DNA of 64,000 nucleotides from an uncultured Desulfuromonadales bacterium (GCA_945787295.1 CALZHQ010000024.1:1-64000); one strand, 5' to 3'. Numbered from the stretch's first letter, positions 1-8,910 are shown. The notes: generated from the sequence alone by a model not told the origin. Numbers and translations: made by a program.

Positions 1-688
1 CACCGAGCGGGATGAGTTCATCTATCATGACATGATCGTCCACCCGGCCCTGTTCACCCATCCAGACCCGCAACAGGTCCTGGTCATTGGCGGGGGTGAT
101 GGTGGCAGCATACGTGAAATCGTCAAACATCCAGGGGTTGAGCTGGCAACCTTGTGCGAGATCGACGGGCTGGTAATCGAAAAATCGGTCGAGCTGCTGC
201 CGAGCATGGCTTGCGAGATCGATGGCAGCAACCCACGGGTCAAGCTGCATGTCGATGACGGTCTGGCCTACATCCGTGAACATCAGAATCAGTTCGATGT
301 CATTCTGGTCGACTCGACCGATCCGATCGGTCCGGCGGTCGGCCTGTTTGAAGAGGATTTCTACCGGCTGGTGTTCGGCGCCCTGAAAGAGGACGGCATT
401 ATGGTCGCCCAGAGCGAATCCCCCTTCTATCATGCTGATATCCAGAAGGCCATGTACCGTAACCTGCGGGCGGTTTATCCGATTGTTGAGATGTACCAGG
501 CCTTTATCCCGACTTACCCGAGCGGCTTCTGGAGCTTTGCGTTTGCCAGTAAAAAGCACCACCCGGTCAAGGATTTTAATCGTGAGCGCGCCGCCGGACG
601 CGGCTTTCACACCAGGTATTACAATGAAGACCTGCACCTGGGGGCCTTTATGCTGCCGACCTTCGCCAAAGAGAATATCGCCGATTAA
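1..688 (+). CDS. speE: Spermidine synthase (5' end missing)
   Basis: Polyamine aminopropyltransferase, which moves the aminopropyl group of decarboxylated S-adenosylmethionine onto putrescine. The frame is open from the window edge, so the true start lies upstream. The first visible residues, DEFIYHDMIVHP, are the family's conserved N-terminal substrate loop, so only a few tens of residues are missing. The methyltransferase-like nucleotide fold follows, with VLVIGGGDGG, an acidic strand end (CEID) and the catalytic region VDSTDPIGPA. The C-terminal YPSGFWSFAFASK is typical of the family. It is followed 30 bp later by speA on the same strand, so arginine decarboxylation and aminopropyl transfer appear linked; the agmatine-to-putrescine step is not visible here. 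Confidence 0.95.
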   Translation, partial: TERDEFIYHDMIVHPALFTHPDPQQVLVIGGGDGGSIREIVKHPGVELATLCEIDGLVIEKSVELLPSMACEIDGSNPRVKLHVDDGLAYIREHQNQFDVILVDSTDPIGPAVGLFEEDFYRLVFGALKEDGIMVAQSESPFYHADIQKAMYRNLRAVYPIVEMYQAFIPTYPSGFWSFAFASKKHHPVKDFNRERAAGRGFHTRYYNEDLHLGAFMLPTFAKENIAD

Positions 689-718
689 ATCGATCCGGCA
701 CCCGGGAGAACGCTCAGG

Positions 719-2644
719 ATGAATCCGCGCAACAAATCAGACTGGACAGTTGAAGACTCGGCAGCCCTCTACGGCATCCGCCAATGGGGCGACGGAAATT
801 TTGATGTTTCCGCTGCTGGAGACGTGACCGTCAAGGCTCAGTTTCCTACCGGCGAGGTCACTGTCCCGCTGACTGAGATCGTCGCAGGCGCTGCTGCCCG
901 GGGACACGGCTGTCCGCTGTTGCTGCGGATCGAGAACCTGCTCGATGCCCGTATCAGTCTGCTCAATAACAGCTTTGCAGAAGCGATCAACCGCGCCGGC
1001 TACCAGGGGCGTTATCAGGGCGTCTTTCCGGTCAAGGTGAACCAACAATGTCAGGTCATCGAAGAAATCAGTCGTTTCGGAGCCGACTTTGCTCACGGCC
1101 TGGAGGCGGGTAGCAAAGCAGAGCTGCTGCTGGCCATGGCCAATCTGAATGAAGGTGGCCTGCTGATCTGCAACGGTTACAAGGATCAGGAATTTGTCGA
1201 TCTCGGGCTTTGGGCAGACAAGCTCGGCAGCCGCTGTTTTTTCGTCATCGAATCCCCATCCGAGCTGCCGCTGATTCTCAGCCGCAGCAAAGCGCTCGGT
1301 ATCAAACCGCTGATCGGGGTGCGGATCAAAGTCTCTGCCAAAGTCGGTGGCCTCTGGACGGAAACCAGCGGTGACCGCAGCAGCTTCGGCTTGAGCACGG
1401 CGCAGTTGGTGGCCGTGGTCGATCAGTTGCGCAAGGTCGGGATGCTGGACTGTCTGCAATTACTCCACTGTCACCTTGGTTCTCAGATCCCTGATCTCGA
1501 TGAGATCCGTACAGGTGTCCGTGAAGCCAGTCACTTTTACGCCGACCTGGTCGCGGAAGGGGTACCGCTGCAATATCTCGATCTGGGCGGCGGCCTGGCT
1601 GTCGATTATATCGGCAACCAGAGCAAACACAGTCATTCGCGCAACTATGATCTGCCCGGATACTGCCAGGCGATTGTCGACACGGTTGCCGCCACCCTCG
1701 ATGCCAAGCAGATCGCGCATCCGACCCTGGTGACCGAATCGGGTCGTGCCACAGTCGCCCATACCACCATACTGCTATTCAACATTCTTGATGTACTGCG
1801 CTTTGAGCCGCTGTCGCTCCCAAAGCAGTGCCCGGCTGATGTCCCGGAACCTGTCGCCCGACAATTTAACCTGCACCAGGGGCCTTTCAGTCACGAGCTG
1901 GTAGAAACATACAACGCCGCCCTGGCAAATCGTGATCAGATCCGCGAACAGTTCCGCGCAGGCGCCATCTCACTGCGCCAACGCTCACTGGCCGAAAATC
2001 TCTTTTTGAGCATTGCCCGCCAGGTTGCCGAACAGCTTGACCGAAGCCGGCAGATCCCAGAGGAGCTAAAGGACCTGCACCAGAATCTCGCTGATATTTA
2101 CTATGGCAACTTCAGTGTTTTCCAGTCACTCCCTGACACCTGGGCGATCGACCAGGTCTATCCGATACTGCCGATTCAACAGCTTGACGAAGCCCCGGTG
2201 CGCGATGCGACGATCTCAGACCTGACCTGTGACTGTGACGGCAAGCTCGATTGCTTTATCATCAACGGCAGCGAACAACAAACCCTGCCCCTGCATCCGC
2301 TTCAGGACGGTAAAGACTACATCCTGGGCGTTTTTCTGATGGGAGCCTATCAGGAGACCCTCGGTGATCTGCACAACCTGTTCGGCGATACCAACGTCAT
2401 CAGTGTCAGGATTAACGCCGATGGCAGTTTCGATGTCGCTCACGAACAGGCGGCTGACAGCATCAACGAGGTCTTAAGTTTTGTCGAATATGATCCCCAG
2501 GCCCTGTTTGTGCAGATGCGACGCAAAGCAGAAAATGCAGTTCGGCAGGGGAAAATGAGTCTTACCGAGCGCCAGAAGCTGTTAAACGAATATTCGGCCC
2601 GCTTACGCGGTTCAACTTACTTCAATCATCCCAAGGGACTCTGA
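719..2644 (+). CDS. speA: Biosynthetic arginine decarboxylase
   Basis: PLP-dependent decarboxylase that converts arginine to agmatine, the first step of the plant/bacterial route to putrescine and spermidine. Its 641 residues match the usual length of about 630-660. PVKVNQQ near residue 106 carries the PLP-binding lysine of the alanine-racemase-like barrel. Further family markers are HLGSQIPD, YLDLGGGLAVDY and the ESGRA motif before the beta domain. C-terminal helices and the tail RLRGSTYFNHPKGL resemble E. coli SpeA. The ATG is preceded by a GGGAGA/CAGG stretch and lies 30 bp after speE, so the two are probably one transcript. Confidence 0.95.
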   Translation: MNPRNKSDWTVEDSAALYGIRQWGDGNFDVSAAGDVTVKAQFPTGEVTVPLTEIVAGAAARGHGCPLLLRIENLLDARISLLNNSFAEAINRAGYQGRYQGVFPVKVNQQCQVIEEISRFGADFAHGLEAGSKAELLLAMANLNEGGLLICNGYKDQEFVDLGLWADKLGSRCFFVIESPSELPLILSRSKALGIKPLIGVRIKVSAKVGGLWTETSGDRSSFGLSTAQLVAVVDQLRKVGMLDCLQLLHCHLGSQIPDLDEIRTGVREASHFYADLVAEGVPLQYLDLGGGLAVDYIGNQSKHSHSRNYDLPGYCQAIVDTVAATLDAKQIAHPTLVTESGRATVAHTTILLFNILDVLRFEPLSLPKQCPADVPEPVARQFNLHQGPFSHELVETYNAALANRDQIREQFRAGAISLRQRSLAENLFLSIARQVAEQLDRSRQIPEELKDLHQNLADIYYGNFSVFQSLPDTWAIDQVYPILPIQQLDEAPVRDATISDLTCDCDGKLDCFIINGSEQQTLPLHPLQDGKDYILGVFLMGAYQETLGDLHNLFGDTNVISVRINADGSFDVAHEQAADSINEVLSFVEYDPQALFVQMRRKAENAVRQGKMSLTERQKLLNEYSARLRGSTYFNHPKGL

Positions 2645-2658
2645 CAGAGGAGGAACAG

Positions 2659-2919
2659 ATGACATCCGAAGAACTAGCATCCTTTGATGGCCGCGAAGGC
2701 CGCGCGGCTTATGTTGCTGTCAACAACAGCATCTACGACGTCAGCGAGAGTTCGCGCTGGCAGAACGGCAACCACGAAGGGGTTCACCAGGCAGGACAGG
2801 ATTTGACCGAAGCCTTAAAGGCCGCCCCCCATGTCCGCGCCGTGATTGAACGTTTTCCGGTCGTCGGCAAACTGGAAAAACCGGCGGAGAAAAAGAAAAA
2901 ACGCTTCGGTCTGTTTTGA
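2659..2919 (+). CDS. Short cytochrome b5-like heme-binding protein
   Basis: An 86-residue protein consisting almost entirely of one cytochrome b5-like domain. It opens with SEELASFDGREGRAAYVAVN, matching the b5 start (an FT.EELA.hdG...yvav...VYDV type strand), followed by IYDVSES. The family's HPGG motif is replaced by NHEGVHQAGQDLTEAL, and the second candidate heme ligand is the His in AAPHVRAV. The tail is lysine rich (EKKKKRFGLF). No signal peptide is present, so a cytoplasmic location is likely. AGGAGG lies just before the ATG, and the gene is 14 bp after speA, with a strong terminator behind it. The electron partner is unknown; short b5 proteins of this kind are usually annotated only by domain. 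Confidence 0.8.
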   Translation: MTSEELASFDGREGRAAYVAVNNSIYDVSESSRWQNGNHEGVHQAGQDLTEALKAAPHVRAVIERFPVVGKLEKPAEKKKKRFGLF

Positions 2920-2942
2920 TTGCGAATGCCCTGGCTACTGAC

Positions 2943-2980
2943 AAAAAAATGCCGCGTCCTGTCTGGATGCGGCATTTTTT
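2943..2980. terminator. Bidirectional intrinsic terminator
   Basis: Perfect stem: ATGCCGC at 2949-2955 pairs with GCGGCAT at 2969-2975. It is flanked by an A run on the left and a T run on the right, so it can terminate both speA-b5 from the left and the receiver gene from the right. Confidence 0.85.
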
Positions 2981-3000
2981 CAGTTAGAACCAGTAAAAAC

Positions 3001-3399
3001 CTAAAGATGTTGCTCAAGTAAATCTGGTAATTTGATACAGACATCGGTTTTAAGCAATACGGCAACGATATTGGTCTGTTCCATCCCCGGCTCCGCCATC
3101 GTCAGCAAATGACCGGAACAGAGAATGATTGGAGTCTGAGGCGAATTGAGATAAATTTTCTGCGCCAACTCAATGCCGCTCATACACGGCATCGATTCGT
3201 CAGTTACGACCAGATCATAGGCGGGGTCGGCTTGTTCAAACTCAGCAAGAGCCTCTTCGCTGCCCAGAACACTTGTCACCTGATAGCCGAGATCACCGAG
3301 AAACTCTTCGCCAAGCAGAGCCAGTCCTTCTTCATCATCCACGTAGAGGACTTTTTTTCCCTTTTCTCTCGGTTGTTCAGTCGCCATAGCCTGAATCAA
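3001..3399 (-). CDS. Stand-alone response regulator receiver protein
   Basis: A 132-residue CheY-like receiver with no output domain. KVLYVDDEEGLALL supplies the acidic pocket, LVVTDESMPCMSG the phosphoacceptor aspartate, and the conserved lysine sits in VLLKTD. The switch position reads IILCSGH. No histidine kinase gene lies nearby, so its partner must be encoded elsewhere. The N-terminal MIQAMATEQPREKGK precedes the domain and a start at the second Met (MATEQ) is equally possible. It is convergent with the speE-speA group and shares their terminator. The function is probably phosphorelay or protein-protein signalling; the target is unknown. Confidence 0.85.
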   Translation of the reverse strand: MIQAMATEQPREKGKKVLYVDDEEGLALLGEEFLGDLGYQVTSVLGSEEALAEFEQADPAYDLVVTDESMPCMSGIELAQKIYLNSPQTPIILCSGHLLTMAEPGMEQTNIVAVLLKTDVCIKLPDLLEQHL

Positions 3400-3441
3400 T
3401 CCTGTCGATAGGTAGACATGTTAAAAATACAAAACGGGGGA

Positions 3442-3447
3442 ATTATA
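3442..3447 (-). promoter_or_regulatory. Candidate -10 box of the receiver gene
   Basis: On the minus strand a perfect TATAAT lies about 45 bp upstream of the receiver gene's start. I see no convincing -35 at 16-18 bp, only GTGGAG at 17 bp, so this is a partial match. The rest of the divergent spacer 3400-3636 shows no other clear signal. Confidence 0.35.
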
Positions 3448-3636
3448 ACATATCCCTCATGGATCTCCACAAATCTTTTAACATTTGTCGATATTTTAAC
3501 CACGGGGTTTACAAAGCACTTCAATGAACCTTACATCTTTCATCTTTCATTTTTCTGATCGGCGCCTTTTTTATCTCTTGGATTGTCAGTTTCTGTGGAT
3601 TCAACTACACTCGGGAAAAACCGAAAAGGAATCCCC

Positions 3637-4161
3637 GTGACCAAACTTAACGAAGAACTGCTGTACCAGGGCCGTATTCTCGACCTTGCCCGTGAGACTC
3701 ACCGCATGCCGGATCAGCGAGAAGCCCGGTTTGAAATCATTCAACATCCAGGTGGCGCTGCGGCCCTGCCGGTGCTGGAAGATGGCCGGATTATCCTGAT
3801 TCGACAATTCCGCCCAGCAGCCCAGGACTATATCCTCGAAGTTCCGGCCGGGCGCCTGGAACCGGGCGAAGATGCCACTGAATGCGTGAGGCGCGAATTA
3901 GAGGAAGAGATCGGCTATCTGGCGGCAAATATCGAACCGCTGGGGGCGGTTTACAGCAGCGTCGGCTTCTGTAACGAACAGATCCACTTGTTCGTAGCAA
4001 AAGATTTGACCGCAACAACCACCAGCCTTGAGCCGGACGAATTCATCGAGCCGGCAATTATGAATCTGAAAGAGGCCTTGAAGCTGGTGAGCTGCGGTAA
4101 AATTACCGATGCAAAAACCCAGATCTGCCTGCTCCGTTACGCTCTGTCGCAGCAGAAATAG
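3637..4161 (+). CDS. nudF: ADP-ribose pyrophosphatase, Nudix family
   Basis: Nudix hydrolase of the ADP-sugar type, cleaving ADP-ribose to AMP and ribose 5-phosphate. The signature GRLEPGEDATECVRRELEEEIGY is a complete Nudix box. It is preceded by LIRQFRPAAQDYILEVPAG, the conserved strand of the NudF/ADPRase subfamily, and followed by GAVYSSVGFCNEQIHLFVA, which is also family typical. I place the start at the GTG at 3637, because AAAAGGA precedes it by 6 bp and the homologous part begins there (TKLNEELLYQG). A longer reading from a TTG at 3583 adds 18 unconserved residues. nudC follows after 2 bp, so the two hydrolases are almost certainly co-translated. Confidence 0.85.
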   Translation: MTKLNEELLYQGRILDLARETHRMPDQREARFEIIQHPGGAAALPVLEDGRIILIRQFRPAAQDYILEVPAGRLEPGEDATECVRRELEEEIGYLAANIEPLGAVYSSVGFCNEQIHLFVAKDLTATTTSLEPDEFIEPAIMNLKEALKLVSCGKITDAKTQICLLRYALSQQK

Positions 4162-4163
4162 CT

Positions 4164-5042
4164 ATGCTGATCGGCCTACCGGAAAAATACCCATCGACCT
4201 GTGAGCTACCTTTTAACCATAAAAGCCTGGAGCAGGATTTTCAGCCGGCCAGTCCGGATCGGGACCCGCAAGGTCCTGGGGTCTGGCTTGTACTTAAGGG
4301 GCAATCGATAGTAACTGTTTGTGGCGATGCGGTCCCTGAACTCCCCGACACGGAACAAGCCCCTTTCGTGACAGAGAAACCACCACTTTATATTGGTAAT
4401 TGGCAAGGCCGACCCTGCCGAATGCTGATCTTGAGTAAAGACTGCAAAATCTCTCAGCGTTTCAAAGAGCACTCTTTGCATGCCAGAAATCCGCAGCTGC
4501 CGATCTCAATGCTCTCTCTGGCCGGGGTCGGGCTTATGATTCACCACTGGGAAAGCAGCAGTCAGTTTTGCGGCTATTGCGGCAGCAGACTGACCCGCCG
4601 GACAAATGATTGGGGCAAGACCTGTGGCCATTGCAGCAACCACCATTTCCCCCGCATTCACCCTTGCGTCATCGGCTTGATCGTCAGAGGGGATGAGATC
4701 CTGCTGGTCCGCAAACCGGAGTGGGTTGATGGCCGTTATGGCCTGGTGGCAGGTTTTGTTGAATTCGGTGAATCGCTGGAAGAAGCGATGATCCGGGAGA
4801 TCGCAGAGGAAACCGCTATTCAGGTCGACAACGTCCGCTATATCGGCAGCCAGAGCTGGCCCTTCCCCAGCCAGATCATGAACGGCTTTGTTGTCGATTA
4901 CGTCAGTGGAGAGATCAAGCTTCAGGAAGATGAGCTGGAGGCTGCCGCCTGGTACAGGCTCGATCAACTGCCAACGATACCGCCGCGCCGCAGCATCGCC
5001 CGCTACCTGATCGACCGGGCCGGCGAATTCCTGCAACGCTAG
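4164..5042 (+). CDS. nudC: NAD(H) pyrophosphatase / decapping Nudix hydrolase
   Basis: Splits NAD(H) into NMN(H) and AMP; family members also remove NAD caps from RNA. The 292 residues contain an N-terminal domain, then a four-cysteine zinc ribbon (CGYCGSR and CGHC, residues about 133-152), then the Nudix domain with GFVEFGESLEEAMIREIAEE. The NADH-type marker SQSWPFPSQIM lies just downstream of the box, corresponding to the SQPWPFPxS array that separates NudC from other Nudix enzymes. One deviation: the usual Gly after the EE pair is Ala (EETAI). It starts 2 bp after the nudF-like gene. Confidence 0.92.
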   Translation: MLIGLPEKYPSTCELPFNHKSLEQDFQPASPDRDPQGPGVWLVLKGQSIVTVCGDAVPELPDTEQAPFVTEKPPLYIGNWQGRPCRMLILSKDCKISQRFKEHSLHARNPQLPISMLSLAGVGLMIHHWESSSQFCGYCGSRLTRRTNDWGKTCGHCSNHHFPRIHPCVIGLIVRGDEILLVRKPEWVDGRYGLVAGFVEFGESLEEAMIREIAEETAIQVDNVRYIGSQSWPFPSQIMNGFVVDYVSGEIKLQEDELEAAAWYRLDQLPTIPPRRSIARYLIDRAGEFLQR

Positions 5043-5087
5043 CAGATGTATCTACCGGATTGACCGTTGCTGCGGTTGTTCCTGAAC

Positions 5088-5477
5088 TCAGGCAGTCGTG
5101 ACGCAAAACTCCGGATGCGCAATGATCGCCTGCTTGACGGCACACTGATCGATTGCCTTGATAATCGCCCGGCGATACTTCTCGGGAAATCCATCCGGCA
5201 GCTGAATCTCAATATCAACCTTCTGCAGCTGCCGCGTTTCCGGATCGCGCTCGATATCGAGCGTCAAACCGAGCCCCTCGGTCGCCAGAGCACGCTGTTG
5301 GCAGAAACGCAAGGCAAAGAAACCGGCGCAGGTGCCGATCGAAGCAAGAAAAAGATCATACGGCGAGGGAGCGCTGCCCTCGCCACCAGAAGCAAGCGGC
5401 TGATCGGTCAGCACCTCGAAACCGGCGATTTTCGCGTTAACTGCGACACCTCCGGGAAAACTGATTTGCATCGACAT
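5088..5477 (-). CDS. OsmC family protein (YhfA-like)
   Basis: Predicted peroxiredoxin-like protein of the OsmC/Ohr fold, 129 residues. The two conserved cysteines are in GTCAGFFALRFC and IDQCAVKQAI; in characterised family members this pair reduces organic hydroperoxides. The segment SPYDLFLASIGTC is a typical OsmC core helix. The N-terminal beta region is FPGGVAVNAKIAGF. AAGGAG lies upstream of the start on the minus strand. It lies 21 bp after the end of the Rep-like helicase gene and may share its transcript. Substrate specificity cannot be read from the sequence. Confidence 0.85.
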   Translation of the reverse strand: MSMQISFPGGVAVNAKIAGFEVLTDQPLASGGEGSAPSPYDLFLASIGTCAGFFALRFCQQRALATEGLGLTLDIERDPETRQLQKVDIEIQLPDGFPEKYRRAIIKAIDQCAVKQAIIAHPEFCVTTA

Positions 5478-5498
5478 CTTTCATCCTCTCCTTAAGTA

Positions 5499-7544
5499 TT
5501 ATCCATCACCGAGCAGCTGGCTGATACCACTGAAAAAACTACTGGCGCTCTTCTCTTCCTGTTCCGGCGTTCCTCCCGGTGCTTGTTGACCGTCGCTGCG
5601 GACCAGCAGATCCTGGGGGACCTCAACCAGGAAGCGGCTCGGCTCGCGCTGCTCCAGCTGTCCGTACTTTCGTCTTTGCTGGGCCCCCAGCATCACCAGC
5701 TGCCGCTGGGCCCGGGTGATCCCGACGTAGCAGAGGCGGCGTTCTTCATCGATATCGAAAGTTTCGTAGATCGATTTTTTGTGCGGCAGGTAGCCCTCTT
5801 CCATGCCGACCAGAAAAACGACCGGGAACTCGAGCCCCTTACTCGAATGCAGACTCATCAGCGTGACCGCATTCTGGGCTAATTTCTTTTCCTTGTCGTT
5901 CTGTTTCGGACCATCGTCATCAAGCAGGGAAACCTTGTCGAGAAAGCCAGCCAACGAGGGTTCCGCATCGCGCTCCAGATACGCGGCCATGGCATTGAGA
6001 ACTTCTTCCTGATTCTCTACCCGCCGCCGGGCTTTCTTCGGATCGTTCTCCTGGCGATAGATCTCTTCAGCCAGCTTCAGCTCCTCCAGCAATTCACGCA
6101 AGGTTTCCGGCAAACGCAGCGGCTGCTGGAAGCGCTTTCGGTATTTCTCCAGCAGAGCAACAAAACCGCCGATCGCCTCCAATGTGCGTGAATTCAGCTC
6201 TGGCACCTGGTCAGCTTGCAACAAAACCGTCCAGAGCGGCATATCGTTTTCAGCGGAGAAGCGGATTAATTTGTCGGCACTGCCGGTACCGATATTCCGC
6301 TTCGGATAGTTGAGCACCCGTAGCAGGTTGACCTCATCAAAAGGATTGAGCAGGACCTTGAGATAGGCAATGACGTCCTTGACCTCTTTACGGTCAAAAA
6401 ACTGCTGGCCACCGATCAGGACGTAAGGAATATCCTGATAGCGTAACTGTTCTTCAAAGGAGCGTGACTGGCTATTGGTCCGATAGAGAATCGCGAAATC
6501 TGAGTATTCAAGCTGATGACGGCCGCGTTCCAGGTAGATCCGCTCAACTACCTGGCAGGCCTCGTCCTCATCATCGACACAGAGCAGGTAATCGATGGCA
6601 GCCCCGGCACCATCGGCGGTCCAGAGCGCCTTATCTTTGCGCTTGGTGTTGTTCTTGATGACCGCGTTGGCGGCAGACAGAATATTGCCGGTCGAACGAT
6701 AATTCTGCTCCAGCTTGATCAGGCGGGTGCCGGGAAAATCCTTTTCAAAGTTGAGAATCGTTTCGACATCGGCGCCACGGAAACCGTAGATCGACTGATC
6801 ATCATCGCCGACCACACAGAGGTTGCCATGCCCCCCGGCCAACAGCTGCAGCAGACGGTACTGTACCGGGTTGGTGTCCTGATATTCATCCACCATCTGG
6901 TAACGGAAATATTGCTGGTAATGTTCCAGCAGGTCCGGATGTTGCTCGAACAGCTTGACGGTCAGTACCAGCAGGTCATCAAAATCGACCGCGTTGTAGG
7001 CTTTAAGTTCCTTCTGGTAGCGGGGATAGACCAGAGCGGTCATACAAGAGATCGGATCACGGCTGCTCGATTGAAACTGCTCCGGGCCGATCAGCCGGTT
7101 TTTGGCATCGGAAATCTGCCAGAGGATCTGCTCGGCGTCCTTGCCGGTGGCATCAGCAATCTCGTCGCGCAGCAGCCTTTTGACCAGTTGTTGCTGATCG
7201 GCGGCCGCGTAGATGGAGAAGTTCTTTTTATAGCCGAGCCGTTCGATGTTGGCCTTGAGAATCCGAACGCACAGGGAATGGAAGGTGGCGATCACCATTC
7301 CCTTGCAGGCTTTTTTGCCGACCATCTCCTCAACCCGCTCGCGCATTTCACGAGCCGCTTTATTGGTAAAAGTGACGGCGAGGATGTGCTGTGCCGGGAC
7401 AGCGCACTGCTGGAGCAGATAGACAATCCGACAGGTGATGACGCGGGTTTTCCCCGAACCGGCACCAGCGAGCAACAAGAGAGGGCCATCGATATGCGAG
7501 ACAGCATCTCTTTGTTGTGGATTAAGACTATTAAGATCGAACAT
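5499..7544 (-). CDS. rep: Rep-type ATP-dependent DNA helicase (UvrD family)
   Basis: Superfamily 1A 3'-5' DNA helicase of 681 residues. Motifs in order: a Q motif region (LNPQQRDAV), Walker A AGAGSGKTR near residue 30, motif Ia TFTNKAAREM, motif II VDEYQDTN, motif III VVGDDDQSIYGFRGA, motif IV LEQNYRST, motif V TLMSLHSSKGLEFP and motif VI VGITRAQR. The segment VDFDDLLVLTVKLFEQ and the C-terminal PSRFLVEVPQ resemble E. coli Rep more than UvrD or PcrA, although the three are close. Expected role: clearing proteins and structures ahead of replication forks. The gene symbol rests on motif similarity only. Confidence 0.9.
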   Translation of the reverse strand: MFDLNSLNPQQRDAVSHIDGPLLLLAGAGSGKTRVITCRIVYLLQQCAVPAQHILAVTFTNKAAREMRERVEEMVGKKACKGMVIATFHSLCVRILKANIERLGYKKNFSIYAAADQQQLVKRLLRDEIADATGKDAEQILWQISDAKNRLIGPEQFQSSSRDPISCMTALVYPRYQKELKAYNAVDFDDLLVLTVKLFEQHPDLLEHYQQYFRYQMVDEYQDTNPVQYRLLQLLAGGHGNLCVVGDDDQSIYGFRGADVETILNFEKDFPGTRLIKLEQNYRSTGNILSAANAVIKNNTKRKDKALWTADGAGAAIDYLLCVDDEDEACQVVERIYLERGRHQLEYSDFAILYRTNSQSRSFEEQLRYQDIPYVLIGGQQFFDRKEVKDVIAYLKVLLNPFDEVNLLRVLNYPKRNIGTGSADKLIRFSAENDMPLWTVLLQADQVPELNSRTLEAIGGFVALLEKYRKRFQQPLRLPETLRELLEELKLAEEIYRQENDPKKARRRVENQEEVLNAMAAYLERDAEPSLAGFLDKVSLLDDDGPKQNDKEKKLAQNAVTLMSLHSSKGLEFPVVFLVGMEEGYLPHKKSIYETFDIDEERRLCYVGITRAQRQLVMLGAQQRRKYGQLEQREPSRFLVEVPQDLLVRSDGQQAPGGTPEQEEKSASSFFSGISQLLGDG

Positions 7545-7932
7545 TTAAAAGGGTTCTCACAGGGTCGTGCTTTGGAAATGCTTTATTTCTCTGCAGCAAT
7601 TCTTATCGGCGAAAGGGTTTCAGCGAAGGAAACCATAACACGCCTTGAAAGCTAACGGCAAGCAGCGCCCAGCAGAATATGAATAATCTGAAATTCTGCT
7701 ATTGATTCTACAGATTCAGTCTGCTAGTTTACGCTCCATGTTTCGAATTGTCATTCTATTCATCAGCATCATTTGGGCTTCGTTACTGCTGATCTCCTGG
7801 GGCGGTGCAACGGTTCCACCTGAAGCCCAGCAGCAGGTTGTCAGCAGTTCAGATCGCTCCTGAGCTTTCCGCTGCGCGCCCTGGAACCCTCTCCCCCGAG
7901 GCGTACGGGCAAGCTGCCTTAGCTGCGAAGTA
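7545..7932. other. Intergenic stretch with one weak small frame
   Basis: Spacer between the helicase and the radical SAM gene, both on the minus strand. Apart from the short plus-strand frame at 7738-7863 I see no RNA gene, repeat or convincing terminator. The helicase promoter should lie here, but no strong minus-strand -35/-10 pair stood out. Confidence 0.4.
7738..7863 (+). CDS. Possible 41-residue membrane peptide
   Basis: An ATG at 7738 opens a 41-codon frame with a hydrophobic helix (residues 3-21, rich in I, L, F and W) and a polar tail ending QQQVVSSSDRS. There is no Shine-Dalgarno sequence, but TTGATT (7702-7707) and TAGTTT (7725-7730) with 17-bp spacing would place transcription start at or next to the ATG, so leaderless translation is conceivable. 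Transmembrane-like character is the only support; it may be chance. Confidence 0.25.
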   Translation: MFRIVILFISIIWASLLLISWGGATVPPEAQQQVVSSSDRS

Positions 7933-8877
7933 TCAGCCGGCGTATCTCTCTCCCTGCACAGTTCCACGTTTCTGCAATTCAGCATCGATCGCGTTGAGGA
8001 TTTCCCATTTGTTCATTGACCAGAGCGGTGCCAGCAGAATATGTCGCGGGCCATCCCCGGTCAGCCGTTGAATCAAAGTCTCTGGCGGCAAACGCTCAAT
8101 CACGTCGACCGCCAGCTCGACATATTCCTGCAGCGCAAACATCTCGATCTGTCCCTGCTTGTAGAGATCGCCGAGTGGGGTCCCTTCCAGCACATGGAGC
8201 AGATGCAGCTTGACCCCATCTATTTTCAGCCGCGCCATCTCTTCGGCGGTGGCGAGGATATCGTCACGCGACTCTCCCGGCAGGCCGAGGATCAAATGGA
8301 CACAGACCTTTAAGCCGCGCGCTTTTGCCTGTTGGTAGGCGTCGAGAAAGCACTGGTAGTCATGCCCGCGCTGGAGAAAGTCGAGACTACGGTCGTGGAT
8401 GGTCTGCAGACCAAGCTCCAGCCAGAAATAGGTCTGCTGATGATATTCGGCCAACAGGTCGAGGGTCTCCGGCGGCAGACAATCGGGCCGGGTGCCGACC
8501 GATAGCCCGACAACATCTTGAACCGCCAGGGCCTGATCGTAACAATCCCGTAAAACATCGACCGGGGCGAAGGTGTTGGAGAAGGGCTGAAAATAAGCGA
8601 TGAAATATTTGGCCCGGTACTTGCGGCGCATCAATTCCTTGGCCCGTTCCAACTGCACCGGAATCGGCTCATTCGGTTCGATGCCGACCGCTCCCGATCC
8701 GCCCGGGTCACAGAACAGACACCCGTGGGTATCCCGCCCGCCCTGGCGATTGGGACAGCCGAATCCTGCATCGATAGAAATTTTATGAACACGACCGCCG
8801 AAGCGTTGTTTCAGGTGGGTTGAATAGAGTCGAAAAGCTTTCTTGCGCATGCCGCCGATGATGCCAGTTTGTATCAC
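7933..8877 (-). CDS. Radical SAM protein, YhcC/TIGR01212 family
   Basis: A 314-residue radical SAM enzyme. The N-terminal cluster motif is the extended form CPNRQGGRDTHGCLFC, in which the first Cys is separated from the CxxC pair as in YhcC proteins. Other family markers are KYFIAYFQPFSNTFAP, VGLSVGTRPDCLP, ELGLQTIHDRSLDFLQRGHD and LILGLPGESRDDIL. E. coli YhcC is linked to anaerobic metabolism but its reaction is not established to my knowledge. The reading starts with GTG at 8877; an ATG nine codons later (MRKKAF) is where family similarity begins and may be the true start. No close partner gene. Confidence 0.85.
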   Translation of the reverse strand: MIQTGIIGGMRKKAFRLYSTHLKQRFGGRVHKISIDAGFGCPNRQGGRDTHGCLFCDPGGSGAVGIEPNEPIPVQLERAKELMRRKYRAKYFIAYFQPFSNTFAPVDVLRDCYDQALAVQDVVGLSVGTRPDCLPPETLDLLAEYHQQTYFWLELGLQTIHDRSLDFLQRGHDYQCFLDAYQQAKARGLKVCVHLILGLPGESRDDILATAEEMARLKIDGVKLHLLHVLEGTPLGDLYKQGQIEMFALQEYVELAVDVIERLPPETLIQRLTGDGPRHILLAPLWSMNKWEILNAIDAELQKRGTVQGERYAG

Positions 8878-8910
8878 TTAGAGCAAGCCTCTTCTGTTTG
8901 CTAGATTTCG

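Noticed and set aside
6516..7655. Long plus-strand open frame opposite the helicase gene
   Set aside because: It is the antisense of a strongly conserved helicase with all SF1 motifs; it has no start signal and no recognisable protein content.
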